Notes: generated by a model from the sequence alone, not told the origin. A stretch of 64,000 nt of DNA from Halomonas socia (GCF_010977575.1 NZ_CP048812.1:2232001-2296000), one strand, 5' to 3'; shown: positions 36,354 through 46,422, counted from the stretch's first letter. Numbers and translations are program-made.

Positions 36354-39300
36354 TGCTTGCTCCCCGTTTTCTTCTCTTCTGTCTTCTTCTCGCTCTTCTT
36401 GTCGCCTTTCACGGCAAGATGCACCGGGGCGAGTAGCCGGTCGGTGAGTTCGGCGAAGCCGAGGACATCCTGGCGGGCTTCGTAGAGCCGGGTGAAGGTT
36501 GGCCAGCGGTGGGCGAGGTAGGCGTTGCGGCCCACTTCGCCGGCGTTGTAGTCGTCACCCTCGTAGGTCTTGCGGGCGGCGTGCCAGGCGTCGCTGTCGC
36601 GCTCACTCTCCGGCGTTCCCAGTTTGCTCAGCCAGACGAAGGCGGTGTCGCAGGCCAGCGGCAGCGGCTCGCGCATGCCGGCCTGCCAGGATTTGACGAT
36701 CTCGCGCAGGTGGCCGCGGGCGAGTTCCGGGTCGAGGGGCGGCAAGGTCACGTGGCCCGCCTTGGAGAGCAGTCGCGTGGTCATGGCTTGGCCTTCCAGA
36801 TGGCCGGCCAGGTGTGCCACCCAGTGGCGAAGAATGTGCTGCCAGTGGTACTTGCCCTTCTTGATCAGGCTGCTGCTGACCAGCACCAGGCGGCAGCGGT
36901 TGCCCGATTCGCTCACGCGCAGCTCGTCGAGCCAGTCTTCCAACGGGGGCGCGCCGGGCACGTTGAGCTGCACCGGCTCGGGCTCCTCGATGGCGTGGGG
37001 CCACTCGTCCAGCGCCGCCTCATAGGCCTCGAACAGCGCGTCCATCGGTTCGCTGAGCTGCTCGCGCATGCGCTCGCCGAAGGCGCCCATGGCCAGCACC
37101 CCTTGGCCCTGCAGGCGGTCGAGGGTGGCGAGCATGGCGGGCTCGCGGGGTTGGTGCTCGTCCACGGCACGGCGCTGCTCGCGGATCAGCAGGTCCTGCA
37201 GCTGCCAGTTGCCGAGGCCGTCCAGGGCGAAGGGCTCGTGGTCGAGGCTGACGATGTCTTCGCGCTCCAAGAACACCTTGAGGCGGGTGGTAAAGAAGGC
37301 CTTCGCCGGGTCGCGCAGGAAGTTGCCGAGCTGGGCCAGTGTCAGCGGCGTGTCCTGTTTATATGCCTCCAGGTCGAGGGGCGCGGCTTCCGCCGTCGCT
37401 TCTCCGTGCGCTTGTCCGTGAATGTCGCGCCACTCATGGGCGTAGGTGAACAGCCGCCGGGCCGAGACGTTGCGCTCGCCCTGCTGCGCCTCGGTGGGGA
37501 AGTAGGTGCGGCTGAAGGGCTGCAGCGGGTGCGCGGTGGTGAGCGAATCGAGCAGGTCGCTGCCGTTGCGTTCTTCTCTGTCTGCGATGCGCCATCCGGC
37601 CTGGAGGTGGTCGCGCAGCTGGCCGACCAGCACCGAGGGCGGTTTTTCGTTGTTGTCGACGATGCTGCGGCCCACCCAACTGACGTAGAGCTGCTCGCGG
37701 GCGGAGAGCAGCGCTTCCAGGAACAGGTAGCGGTCGTCCTCGCGGCGCGAGCGGTCGCCGGGGCGGTAGTCGCCGTTCATCAGGTCGAAGTCCATCGGCG
37801 GCTGGCTGCGCGGGTAGTCGCCGTCGTTCATGCCCAGCAGGCAGACGCGCTTGAAGGGGATGGCACGCATTGGCATCAGGGTGGCGAAGTTCACCGCCCC
37901 GGCCATGAAGCGCTGCGAGAGGCTGGCCTCGTCGATCTGCCCCAGCCAGTGCTCGCGCACCACGGAGAGCGGAAGGTCGCGGGTCAGCCCGGCCTCCTCG
38001 GCGCTCTCCTGCCACTCCTGCAGCGTCTGTTCGAGCTGGGCCAGCATCAGGCTGTCTTCTGGCGTGTCGGCGAAGAAGGTTGCCTCCAGCAGGTTGCGCA
38101 GGCGCTGTACCCAGCCGGCCACGTCGGTGGGCTCGCGCAGGCTGCGCCACTGCTGCTCCAGGGTCTCCAGCAGTGCGGCCAGGGGCCCGGCCAGTGCCGC
38201 TTCCAGCCCGCCGATGTCGTCGAACGGCTCGATACCCTGCCACGGGCCGCTGGCGGCCTCGCCCACGGCGTAGCCCAGCAATAGTCGGCGGAGGCCGAAG
38301 GCCCAGGTGTTCTGCTCCATGCCCTGTGGCAGGTCGAGGCTGCCGCGCTGGCCGGCGTTGAGCCCCCAGCGGATGCCGGCGCCCTCGATCCAGCGGCGCA
38401 GGGTGGGTACGTCGTCTTCCTCGATGCCGAAGCGTGCGCGCAGGGCGGGCACGTCGATCAGGTCGAGCAGGTCGCTCACCGAGAGGCGCAGTTCCGGCAG
38501 GCGCAGCAGCGTCTCCAGCGCGATCAGCAGCGGCAGGCGGTGGCGGCTGCCCTGATCGGAGAGCGTGAAGGGAATATAGCGCGGATCGTCGCGCTCGATT
38601 TGCCCCCTCGCATATTGACCAAAGACGGCCTGCACGTGGGGCGCGTAGTGGTCGATATCCGGCACCATCACGATGATGTCCCGCGGGCGCAGGTGCGGAT
38701 CGGCGCTGAAGGCGGCGAGCAGTTGGTCGTGGAGGATTTCCACTTCACGCTGGGGGCTGTGGGCGGCGTGGAAGACGATGGAGTCGTCGCGGCTGGGGGC
38801 CACTGCCGGCCAGGTGTCGCGGGTCTCGTGCAGCGGGCGCAGTTCGCGGATGTCGTCCTGCAATTGCTGGAGCAGCTGGCCGTCGCCATCGCCCACGAAG
38901 GGTTCGAACAGGTCGATGCGTAGCGAGTCGGCGGCGAACAGGCGCTGGTACTGCTGGGCGTCGTCGTGCTCGTCGAGCAGGCGCAGGTAGTCGCGGCCCT
39001 GCTTGCCCCAGGCGGCCAGCAGCGGCTGGGCGTGCAGGTGCAGGCTCTCCGCTCCGTCGCCATTAGCGTCAGCGTCGCCAAGGCCGAGCACGTCGAGCTG
39101 TGCCGGCATGCCGGCCTTGCGCTGCTGCCGCCTTCGCGCTGATCTTAAAAGCTCCTTGTGCTCGATGATGTCGACCCAGTAGTGCTGGCAGGGGTTGTGC
39201 ACGCACAGCACCACCTGGCTGCAGCGGGCGATGGCGGCCAGGGCTTCCAGGGACTGCTGCGGTAGCGAGGAGATGCCGAACACCATGACCCGCCGCGGCA

Positions 39301-40012
39301 GGCCAGCGGGGCGGTTGCCGCCGTCGAGCTGGCGCGCCGCCTCGAGGAAGCGCTGGTGCACCATGGCGCGGCTGGAGGCCACGCCGTCGTCGCCCACGTC
39401 CTCGATCAGCGCACGCCAGAGGGCGGGCTGCCAGCGCTGGGTGTCGTCCAGCGGGCGGGCCTGGCCGCGAGCGGAGATCAGCACGTCCTCGCCGCGGCCC
39501 CAGGCGTCGAGCCAGTCGGCGCGGTACACCTGGTACTGGTCGAACAGGTCGGCCAGGCGCTCGGCGAGCTGGTGGTGCTTGCGCAGGTCGTTGTCGCCTT
39601 CGAGGAAGCGGCGCAGCGGGGCGAATTCCTCCCGCGGCATCAGTTCCGGCAGCAGGCGCAGCAGCCGCCAAATCAGGTGCGACTTGTCGAAAGGCGAGGT
39701 GGCCGGCACCGCGTTGGGGTCGCCTTCCACATGGTTGAGCACCGCGCGGTAGGCCTGCCACAGGAAGCGCGCCGGCAGGGTGACGTCCAGCGCGGCAGCG
39801 ATGCCGCTGCCGCCGTCGGCTTCGTCGGCGGCCAGCGCCAGCTTCATCCACTGGCCGATGCCGTTGCTCTGCACCAGGATCGTCTCGTTCTCCAGCGGCG
39901 CGAGCGGATGGCGCTTCATCCACTCCACCGCCAGGCCGCGTAGGTCCTCCAGGCGGTTGCCGTGAACGACCATGAAGCCGGGCTGAAGCGACGAAGAGCT
40001 GGAGAGCGGCAT
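36350..40012 (-). CDS. recC: RecC, exonuclease V gamma subunit
   Basis: About 1220 residues from ATG 40010-40012 (MPLSSSSSLQPGFMVVHGNR), which matches RecC N-termini better than the in-frame start at 40066. FMVVHGNRLEDLR, VQSNGIGQWMKLALA, LMPMRAIPFKRVCLLGMNDG and YPRSQPPMDFDLM are RecC landmarks; the last lies in the inactive helicase-like fold that reads Chi sites. The C-terminus is lysine-rich. First gene of the recC-recB-recD operon, without the ptrA gene found between recC and recB in enterics. Confidence 0.95.
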   Translation of the reverse strand: MPLSSSSSLQPGFMVVHGNRLEDLRGLAVEWMKRHPLAPLENETILVQSNGIGQWMKLALAADEADGGSGIAAALDVTLPARFLWQAYRAVLNHVEGDPNAVPATSPFDKSHLIWRLLRLLPELMPREEFAPLRRFLEGDNDLRKHHQLAERLADLFDQYQVYRADWLDAWGRGEDVLISARGQARPLDDTQRWQPALWRALIEDVGDDGVASSRAMVHQRFLEAARQLDGGNRPAGLPRRVMVFGISSLPQQSLEALAAIARCSQVVLCVHNPCQHYWVDIIEHKELLRSARRRQQRKAGMPAQLDVLGLGDADANGDGAESLHLHAQPLLAAWGKQGRDYLRLLDEHDDAQQYQRLFAADSLRIDLFEPFVGDGDGQLLQQLQDDIRELRPLHETRDTWPAVAPSRDDSIVFHAAHSPQREVEILHDQLLAAFSADPHLRPRDIIVMVPDIDHYAPHVQAVFGQYARGQIERDDPRYIPFTLSDQGSRHRLPLLIALETLLRLPELRLSVSDLLDLIDVPALRARFGIEEDDVPTLRRWIEGAGIRWGLNAGQRGSLDLPQGMEQNTWAFGLRRLLLGYAVGEAASGPWQGIEPFDDIGGLEAALAGPLAALLETLEQQWRSLREPTDVAGWVQRLRNLLEATFFADTPEDSLMLAQLEQTLQEWQESAEEAGLTRDLPLSVVREHWLGQIDEASLSQRFMAGAVNFATLMPMRAIPFKRVCLLGMNDGDYPRSQPPMDFDLMNGDYRPGDRSRREDDRYLFLEALLSAREQLYVSWVGRSIVDNNEKPPSVLVGQLRDHLQAGWRIADREERNGSDLLDSLTTAHPLQPFSRTYFPTEAQQGERNVSARRLFTYAHEWRDIHGQAHGEATAEAAPLDLEAYKQDTPLTLAQLGNFLRDPAKAFFTTRLKVFLEREDIVSLDHEPFALDGLGNWQLQDLLIREQRRAVDEHQPREPAMLATLDRLQGQGVLAMGAFGERMREQLSEPMDALFEAYEAALDEWPHAIEEPEPVQLNVPGAPPLEDWLDELRVSESGNRCRLVLVSSSLIKKGKYHWQHILRHWVAHLAGHLEGQAMTTRLLSKAGHVTLPPLDPELARGHLREIVKSWQAGMREPLPLACDTAFVWLSKLGTPESERDSDAWHAARKTYEGDDYNAGEVGRNAYLAHRWPTFTRLYEARQDVLGFAELTDRLLAPVHLAVKGDKKSEKKTEEKKTGSKQ

Positions 40013-40114
40013 GGCGGGTCCTTGGTGCGGTGTCGGCAGACTCACATGGTGCCCCAGCCATCGCATCGAGCAAAGCGCGAGTGCAAAGGCGATCGATTTT
40101 GCCGCCGTTCATGC

Positions 40115-40867
40115 CTATGTCGGCATCGCCACGGCGGCGCGCAGCGTGCCGCCCGGTTCGGCCTGCTCCAGCACGCGCACGGGCGTTCCGTATAGCTTGC
40201 TCAGGGCGGCTTCACTTAGTACCTCTGTGGTTTGACCCAAAACGCGATGCTTGGCGGAGTAGAGCAACAGCGCCTGGTCCGCCGCTTCGAATGCATGGCC
40301 GGGGACATGAGTGGAAAAGGCAATGGCCAGGCCGTCGTCATGGGCCAGCATTGACAGGCTATCGAAGAGACGGCGCTGGTTTTTCAGGTCGAGCGCCGAG
40401 GCGGGTTCGTCGAGGATGAGAAGATCGCAGGCGCCAGCCAGAGCCCGTGCCACCATGACCAACTGGCGTTCACCGCCCGACAGCGTGGTGATGGTCCGGT
40501 CGGCCAGGTGTGCCATGCCGACCCTGTCGAGCGCCGCCTCTGCCTTGGCGTAGTCTCGAGCCCCAGGGCTGCGAAACAGTCCCAGGTGTCGGGCCCGGCC
40601 CATGACCACCACGTCCCGCACACGATAGTCAAAGCCAACGCCTGATCCTTGTGGTACGTAGCCGATCGTCCCCCGTAGCTCGCGCGCTCCGTTCGCCAGG
40701 GGCAAGGCGCCCACCAGCGCCTTGATCAGCGTGGTCTTGCCACGCCCATTCGGCCCGAGGATGGCAAGGACCTTACCCGCAGATAGTTCGAGGTCGACAT
40801 CGTACGCCACTTCGTGGCCTCCCGGCGCGAGAGTAGCACCAATCAGTGCGAGATATCCGTCAGGCAC
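40115..40867 (-). CDS. FecE/BtuD-type ABC ATPase (iron chelate or cobalamin class)
   Basis: 250 residues: Walker A AILGPNGRGKTTLIKAL, signature TTLSGGERQLVMVARAL, Walker B CDLLILDEPASALDLKNQ. YDYRVRDVV-like spacing (DYRVRDVVVMGRARHLGLF) is typical of siderophore ATPases. It energises the FecCD-type permease, whose stop overlaps its start by 8 bp. It ends a six-gene minus-strand run that starts with a TonB receptor. Confidence 0.9.
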   Translation of the reverse strand: MPDGYLALIGATLAPGGHEVAYDVDLELSAGKVLAILGPNGRGKTTLIKALVGALPLANGARELRGTIGYVPQGSGVGFDYRVRDVVVMGRARHLGLFRSPGARDYAKAEAALDRVGMAHLADRTITTLSGGERQLVMVARALAGACDLLILDEPASALDLKNQRRLFDSLSMLAHDDGLAIAFSTHVPGHAFEAADQALLLYSAKHRVLGQTTEVLSEAALSKLYGTPVRVLEQAEPGGTLRAAVAMPT

Positions 40868-41918
40868 GTCCCCACCCCTTTAGATGCAGTCGCCGCAACA
40901 TGATGGCGAATACCGGTGCGCCGATCAGCGCCGTCAGAATGCCCAGCGGAATCTCCACGCTGGTGGCAGTGCGTGCGACCGTGTCGATCAACAACAAGTA
41001 GAGCGCACCAAAAATCGCCGAGGCGGGCAGCAGCACACGGTGATCCGGCCCCACGACCATCCGCACGATGTGGGGCACAACCAGCCCCACCCACCCGACG
41101 ACCCCCGCGACCGAGACGACTCCCGCGACGGCAAGCGCCACGGCACCCAGAATCAACCAGCGCGAGCGTTCGACGGAGATACCCATGGCCATGGCGTCCT
41201 CGTCGCCAAGCGACAGCACGTTGATTCGGAAGCGCAGCAACCAAAGCAGGAGCGTCGCCGCGCCCGCGGCGGTGGCCAGCGTTGCCAGCTTCGAAGTGTT
41301 GGCCGTGGCGAAAGAGCCCATGAGCCAGTACACAATGGCGGCCAGGGTATTGTTGGGATCGGCAAGGAAGGTGAGCAGGCTGGTAAGCGAGGCAAAGGCA
41401 GCGGAAACCACTACGCCTGCCAGCACCAGGGTCAGCGCTGGGGCCTTGCCCTCGACGCGCGCCAGCGCATATACGATGGCGACGGCAAGCAGGCCGAAGA
41501 CAAATGCCAGCCCGACCAGGGCGAGAGCCGTGCCGAAAAGAAAGATTGCCAGCGCTCCGCCGAAGGCCGCACCGGACGTGACGCCGATGATTTGTGGTCC
41601 CACCAGCGGGTTTCGAAAGATGCCCTGCAAAGCGGCACCGGTCATGCCGAGTGCGGCACCGGCCATCATTGCCGAGAGCACCCTCGGCAGGCGGATGAGT
41701 TCCACGACCCGCTCGGCCGCGCCCGGCCAGCTCGGCTCGATGGGCAGCACGTTGGCCAGAAGAATGCGCAGAACGTCGCCAGGCGGCACTTCGTATCGTC
41801 CTGTGCCAAGCGCCAGGAGTGCGGCAGCCGGCAGCGACAGCAGGGCGAGCGACCAGGCGAGTCGGGTGGACCACGTCCGCTGGGCCGAGAATAGATCAGT
41901 CATCACGGTAGCGGTCAT
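40860..41918 (-). CDS. FecCD-family permease
   Basis: 352 residues from ATG 41916-41918, chosen because GGAAGG precedes it at good spacing; the frame extends upstream to 42023 without family likeness. About ten membrane segments are visible. The family motifs RLPRVLSAMMAGAALGMTGA, LQGIFRNPLVGPQIIGVTSG and GWVGLVVPHIVRMVVGPDH are all present. It moves a metal chelate across the inner membrane as a homodimer. Its start overlaps the binding-protein gene by 23 bp. Confidence 0.92.
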   Translation of the reverse strand: MTATVMTDLFSAQRTWSTRLAWSLALLSLPAAALLALGTGRYEVPPGDVLRILLANVLPIEPSWPGAAERVVELIRLPRVLSAMMAGAALGMTGAALQGIFRNPLVGPQIIGVTSGAAFGGALAIFLFGTALALVGLAFVFGLLAVAIVYALARVEGKAPALTLVLAGVVVSAAFASLTSLLTFLADPNNTLAAIVYWLMGSFATANTSKLATLATAAGAATLLLWLLRFRINVLSLGDEDAMAMGISVERSRWLILGAVALAVAGVVSVAGVVGWVGLVVPHIVRMVVGPDHRVLLPASAIFGALYLLLIDTVARTATSVEIPLGILTALIGAPVFAIMLRRLHLKGWGRA

Positions 41919-43038
41919 GGCCTTCCGATCCCTCGTTGGCGGACACACGGAGCATGCGCGCATAGGCGCCTTCACTCGGCGTATGCCCGTAAAGCAGCTC
42001 GTGGGCAGCGCTGATCTCGGCACGCAGGTCCCAGGCGAATATCTCCGGGTGAAGCAACTCTGACAGCCACATCCAGCCCAGGGGGCTTTCGGCCACGGGC
42101 GCTTCCCAGCGGTCTCCCCCTACGGGGAAGGCATAGACGCGGCGCTCACGAACGGCGGTCAGATCCTGTAACAGTGGGTCGTCATAGAGCATCTGTGGGA
42201 CCAGGTCGGCCTGAAAGGCGTGCAGCAGGATGATGTCGGGGTCCCATACCAGGAGCTGCTCGGGGCCGATCGCCTGGGAGTGGTGGGCAATGTCGGATGC
42301 GACGTTCATACCGCCGGCCATCTCGATCTGCCAGCTTCGGTAATGGGTGCCGCCGACCACGCGAAGCTGCTCGCCGTAGCCGGAGACATGGGCAACTGTG
42401 GGTCGGTCTTCAGTGGTGAGTTCGGCCAGCGCCTCGACGATCTGCGCCTGGACGGCATCGCGCCATTCGAGAATGGCCTTTGCGTGCGCCTCCTCGCCGT
42501 AGACCTCACCCAGCATCGCAATCCAATCGCGGGCATCGTCATTGGGCGTGACGTCGATCGTCAGGAAGGGCAGGCCGGCGGCGGCAATCGGCTGCAGTAC
42601 GTCCTCCCCGAGGAAGCCAACCTGAAAGACCAGGTCGGGCGCGCTGGCCAGCAGCTCCTCGATATTGGGCATGAAGCCCGCATCGATGGCGCCGGTGGGT
42701 ATGTCTGTCACGCCGGGGAAATAGTCGTGCAGCGCCCCGGCCTGCATCACCGCTTGCGACCAGGGATGTACGGTGACGACCCGTTCGGTGCCCCCCGAGA
42801 TTGCCACGGCGAAGGTGCCAAGCGGTGGCGGCAAGGGGGCAGAGCGCTGCGCCGGCGCGTCGAGGGCCACGCGATGGCCATTCACGTCGGTGACGGTGCG
42901 CGGCCATTCCCCGCCTGCGTAGGCGGGGCCGACAGCCCATGCAGTGGCCGCGGCAGCCAAAAGCGCAAGGGTAAAGCCGCTAGAGAGATGGCCCACAGCC
43001 GGTGCGGTGACCTCTCTCGGAGGCGATGCCTGGTCCAT
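41896..43038 (-). CDS. Periplasmic metal-chelate binding protein (FepB/BtuF class)
   Basis: 380 residues from ATG 43036-43038 with AGAGGACGCGAA upstream. A signal peptide precedes the mature start near AYAGGEWPRTVTDVNGHRVA. TVTDVNGHRVALD is the usual opening of FecB-type proteins, and the two lobes are joined by a long helix. Landmarks are MPNIEELLASAPDLVFQVGF and LLVWDPDIILLHAFQADLVP. It delivers its ligand to the FecCD-type permease. The ligand may be a siderophore, heme or cobalamin, and the sequence does not decide it. Confidence 0.87.
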   Translation of the reverse strand: MDQASPPREVTAPAVGHLSSGFTLALLAAAATAWAVGPAYAGGEWPRTVTDVNGHRVALDAPAQRSAPLPPPLGTFAVAISGGTERVVTVHPWSQAVMQAGALHDYFPGVTDIPTGAIDAGFMPNIEELLASAPDLVFQVGFLGEDVLQPIAAAGLPFLTIDVTPNDDARDWIAMLGEVYGEEAHAKAILEWRDAVQAQIVEALAELTTEDRPTVAHVSGYGEQLRVVGGTHYRSWQIEMAGGMNVASDIAHHSQAIGPEQLLVWDPDIILLHAFQADLVPQMLYDDPLLQDLTAVRERRVYAFPVGGDRWEAPVAESPLGWMWLSELLHPEIFAWDLRAEISAAHELLYGHTPSEGAYARMLRVSANEGSEGHDRYRDD

Positions 43039-43063
43039 TTCGCGTCCTCTCATGGAAATTCGA

Positions 43064-43357
43064 CTATTCGGATTGACGAAGGAAGGTCACGCTGAAAGCT
43101 GCCGTTGCGCTGAGGGTTACCGCGTGGGGTTCTCCCGGCGCGACCAGAGCGCTTTCCCCGGCCCGGATGGTTTCATGTGCCACGGCAGCGCCGTTGTGAT
43201 CGAAGCGGATCAATTCCAGCGAACCTTCAACAACGTCGATCCTGCCCCAGACCCCAGCCTTGGTGCGGTGTGATCGGGTCAACGCTTGGGGAACGGTCTC
43301 GGCCGTAAACACGGCGGTGGTTTTGTAGGGAATAAAGCCGTCTGGTCGATCTTTCAT
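43064..43357 (-). CDS. DUF1971 small cupin protein
   Basis: 97 residues. PDGFIPYKTTAVFTAETVPQ and RTKAGVWGRIDVVEGSLEL, then LVAPGEPHAVTLSATAAFSV, match the DUF1971 single-domain cupins related to the N-terminal part of some tellurite-resistance TehB proteins and to YeaR. It overlaps the upstream DUF364 gene by 4 bp (ATGA) and precedes the binding-protein gene, so it is co-expressed with chelate uptake. It may bind a metal or ligand. No function is proven for the family in this setting. Confidence 0.75.
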   Translation of the reverse strand: MKDRPDGFIPYKTTAVFTAETVPQALTRSHRTKAGVWGRIDVVEGSLELIRFDHNGAAVAHETIRAGESALVAPGEPHAVTLSATAAFSVTFLRQSE

Positions 43358-44331
43358 TGCTCCAGCTCCAGTGGGCGCGTCAGATGATCGAGCATGATCT
43401 TCGCTCCGGTTTCGGCGATGAAGGCACGGGTCGCATCCGGGGCGGTGACCGCCAGGCCCGAGACTGCCGTCAGGCCCTGGTCGAGCAAGAGCGGGGCCAT
43501 GGGAGCGCTCGGCCCCAGCAGCAGCCTTACCGGGATATGACCGATTCGAGGGAGCAGCGGCTCGAGGCTGCCATTCATCAGCGTCTGGGCCGTGATGACG
43601 ATGGCCTTGGCCTCGGCAAGCGCCTCCGCTGCACTGTCTGCCGGAATGTCATTGCCCTTCGGCTCGCGCTCGATGACCCTGGCCATCGGCAAATGCGCCA
43701 AGGCATCCCGGAATCCGCCAACAACGACCAGGCCGTCGCCCGGTGGGTCCAATCGATCCAGCCCCGTTTCGTGAGTGGCGGCGGGTCCGTCTGGCGTATT
43801 CCAGAAGGCATTGATAGCGGCCAGCCCGATGGAGCGGCGCAGGGGATCGAGAGAACAGAGCCAGCCTGCCAGATCCGCCAGGGGGCGTCCGGCAATGGGG
43901 CTATTTGTTCGAACGCTCCGCGCTCCCTGAGTGTCGCGGCTTGGGCTGCGCGCGATACCGCAATGGGCCCCGGCGCGCACCAGGGTCCAATTCAGCCCGA
44001 CCAGCACCTCGTCGACTAACAGCGTGGATGCGACGCTTTCGGCCAGGGCGGTGTCGAGCCCACCGCCCCCAGCGGATCGCAGCAGGCCGTGGCCGTCCAC
44101 TTCCTCCTCCGGATCTGGGCGGCAATCCAGCAGCAGACCACACTCTCGTCCCCCGGCCACTGCCAGCATGACCTGCCCCCCCGGCAGGTCGCGCAGGCTC
44201 CAGCCGGCCACGGTGAGCAGCGCCTCGGCACGCTGCCACGGCATAGTATCGATGGCCCTGCGGGCCGCACTCTTGGCCATGCGGTCATCCTCGCTGTGCG
44301 CTTCAGCTGTGTCAGTGGTCAAGTGGACCAT
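43354..44331 (-). CDS. DUF4213/DUF364 Rossmann-like protein
   Basis: 325 residues; AAAGGAG lies at ideal spacing before ATG 44331. VASTLLVDEVLVGLNWTLVR is the DUF4213 N-terminal part. VVGGFRDALAHLPMARVIE and AIVITAQTLMNGSLEPLLPR, then LLLGPSAPMAPLLLDQGLTA, belong to the C-terminal DUF364 domain, proposed from structures to handle metals or chelates. Such proteins often sit beside siderophore-type ABC genes, as here. It follows the receptor gene after 12 bp. A role in releasing or modifying the imported metal complex is plausible but unproven. Confidence 0.8.
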   Translation of the reverse strand: MVHLTTDTAEAHSEDDRMAKSAARRAIDTMPWQRAEALLTVAGWSLRDLPGGQVMLAVAGGRECGLLLDCRPDPEEEVDGHGLLRSAGGGGLDTALAESVASTLLVDEVLVGLNWTLVRAGAHCGIARSPSRDTQGARSVRTNSPIAGRPLADLAGWLCSLDPLRRSIGLAAINAFWNTPDGPAATHETGLDRLDPPGDGLVVVGGFRDALAHLPMARVIEREPKGNDIPADSAAEALAEAKAIVITAQTLMNGSLEPLLPRIGHIPVRLLLGPSAPMAPLLLDQGLTAVSGLAVTAPDATRAFIAETGAKIMLDHLTRPLELEQ

Positions 44332-44343
44332 TGCCAGTCTCCT

Positions 44344-46422
44344 TTAGAAGTGGTACGCGATACCTGCCGATACGCTGCGGCCATTGCCCGGCAGGTAGCC
44401 TGGCTGGTCGGGGTCGGATTGATTGCGAATGACGTAGCTGCTGGCGTAGCGTTCGTCTGTCAGGTTGTCTCCCTGCAGGTAGGCACGCCATGCGCCGGCC
44501 TGATAGTCGACCTTGAACCCGAACAGTGCATAGGCTTCCTGCTCGGCACCGGCCGTATTGGCGTGGTCGATCATGGTGTCCTGAGGGAGCCAGCGCAGAT
44601 TGGGGCCGAAGCGCCAGGCGCCGGTGTGGTAGAGCGCCTCTGCGCTGATGAGATGGCGTGGAACGCCGGCGATACGGTTGCCGTTGAACTCCCCGCCAAT
44701 GAAACGGAAGTCGCTGTAGGTCCAGGCCGCGCGATAGCCGATGTTCCCACCGGCCAACGGTACCGTGCCGTTCAGTCCTGCTTCGACTCCTTGGTGGCGC
44801 GTCTTGCCGGCGTAGTTGTAGGTACCCACCTTGATGCCGTAGGGGTCTGAGGTGGAAATCAGCTCATCTTCGACCCGGCTGCGGTAGATGGACAGATCCC
44901 AGCGCAGGGCGTCGGAGAGGCGCCCTTGTCCCCCAATCTCGAAGGTCGTGGCGCGTTGCTGGTCGAGTTCAACCAGCTCAGTGCTGGCACTGGCGGGGTC
45001 GTTGGGGGCCACAGTTGAGGAAACGATTTCCCAGAAAGTGGGCGCCTCCTGGCTGCGGCTGACGTTGGCGAACCAGCGCAGGCCGGGGGCCGGCGTCCAG
45101 TTCACGCCAAGCTTGGGCGTTGCGTAGTTCCAGCTCTGATCGAGGCTGGCGCCACCCATGCGATCTTCGGCATCGCGTACTGTCTGACCCCATTTGAAGT
45201 CGCTGGTCAACGTCCAGTCTTCCGACAACTGCCAATCCAACCCGGCAAGAAAGTGTCGGTTCTCGGCATGCAGATCGAAGTCGCCGAAGCGCTGGAGGTT
45301 CTGCCCATTCTGCGGATTGACCGCATGCAGGGTGCGGTCCATGTCACTGCTTGACCAGGCCAGCCCAAGGCGCCAACTGAGCGGGCCTTCCATATCGCCG
45401 TCGAGCTGCCATTGGGCACCCAGGGTGCGAGTGTCGGTGGCGGTGCTGGTCGTCGGGTTGTTGAACCGATCATCGGTGTCCTGCACGTAGACGCCCAGTT
45501 CCTGCTGCAAGCGCTCGTCCCCCCAGCGCGAACGGTTGGCCAGCCGCCACTGCTCGGTCTTGCGATGGGGGTCGCGCTGATAGACGTTGAGGAGCCTGTC
45601 CTGCGGGGAGTCGCCGTCGCCCATGACGCCTCTCGGATCGCTCTCGATGCGCTCCTTGGGTACGACGTGAGGGATGTCGAAGGCCAGGTCGGTCCAGGAA
45701 AAATAGCTGCGGTTTTCGACGTTTCCGGCGCGGAAACCGAGGTTGGCCCGAAGGCTGTCGCGCTCGGAGTCGGAATGGCGGCGGTAACCATCGTAACGAT
45801 CGCCGCTCACGCTGATACGCCCGTCCACGGATCCGCCCTGGCCGCCTAGTGCCGCCTGCCAGCCGCGGCGACCGAAGCTGCCCGTTTCCAGGCGCACCCG
45901 ACCCGCTTCGTCCGCACCGGTGAGTGACTGGAAATCCAGTTCGCCGCCCAGGCTGGTGGCGCCCGGGGTCGTGGCGTTGGCACCACGCCGCACGCTGATC
46001 AAGGCGCTGTCGCGAGGCTCCAGCAAGCCGATGATGAAGGAGCCATCGGCCTCATTGAGGGGCAGGCCATCCTGCAGCAGCAGCACGCCGCGGTTGACGG
46101 GGTTGCTTTGGATGCCCGACCCGCGGATATTCAGCCGCGGCTGATCGATACCACCGAAGAAATCCTGAATGACGATGCCCGGCTGGTGATCCAGGGCGTC
46201 GCGCAGGGTGGCCAGTCGGGTTTCCTTCTGGGGCTCGACCAGATTGGTGCCGCCGGGTACCCGTTGGAGGCGCTCCTGCTCCTGCTCGGCGGAAGCCTGC
46301 AAGGGGGCATGCCTCTCTTCGGCTTGCACGGTGATCGTTGGCAGACCGATTTGGTCGTCGGCATGAGACAGTGCCGACATCGCAGCCGCGGCGGTTAGCA
46401 CAAGGGGAGCGTAGCGAGGCAT
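44344..46422 (-). CDS. TonB-dependent outer-membrane receptor
   Basis: 692 residues from ATG 46420-46422, preceded by GAAGGAAACCTC. Signal peptide to about residue 21 (AMSALSHADD). The TonB box region is LPTITVQAEE. The plug holds LATLRDALDHQPGIVIQDFF, QPRLNIRGSGIQSNPVNRGV and LLQDGLPLNEADGSF. A 22-stranded barrel follows, ending in the terminal aromatic RSVSAGIAYHF. It resembles FecA-class siderophore receptors but lacks the extra N-terminal signalling domain. It heads the chelate-uptake operon. Confidence 0.92.
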   Translation of the reverse strand: MPRYAPLVLTAAAAMSALSHADDQIGLPTITVQAEERHAPLQASAEQEQERLQRVPGGTNLVEPQKETRLATLRDALDHQPGIVIQDFFGGIDQPRLNIRGSGIQSNPVNRGVLLLQDGLPLNEADGSFIIGLLEPRDSALISVRRGANATTPGATSLGGELDFQSLTGADEAGRVRLETGSFGRRGWQAALGGQGGSVDGRISVSGDRYDGYRRHSDSERDSLRANLGFRAGNVENRSYFSWTDLAFDIPHVVPKERIESDPRGVMGDGDSPQDRLLNVYQRDPHRKTEQWRLANRSRWGDERLQQELGVYVQDTDDRFNNPTTSTATDTRTLGAQWQLDGDMEGPLSWRLGLAWSSSDMDRTLHAVNPQNGQNLQRFGDFDLHAENRHFLAGLDWQLSEDWTLTSDFKWGQTVRDAEDRMGGASLDQSWNYATPKLGVNWTPAPGLRWFANVSRSQEAPTFWEIVSSTVAPNDPASASTELVELDQQRATTFEIGGQGRLSDALRWDLSIYRSRVEDELISTSDPYGIKVGTYNYAGKTRHQGVEAGLNGTVPLAGGNIGYRAAWTYSDFRFIGGEFNGNRIAGVPRHLISAEALYHTGAWRFGPNLRWLPQDTMIDHANTAGAEQEAYALFGFKVDYQAGAWRAYLQGDNLTDERYASSYVIRNQSDPDQPGYLPGNGRSVSAGIAYHF

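Noticed and set aside
36509..38284. A long plus-strand reading frame of 591 codons
   Set aside because: It lies wholly antisense to recC, whose protein is clearly real. GC-rich sequence gives such mirror frames, and the translation is alanine/glycine/arginine-rich without family motifs.
40884..41894. A plus-strand frame of 336 codons across the permease gene
   Set aside because: Antisense to the FecCD permease; its translation is rich in Q, R and G with no family likeness.
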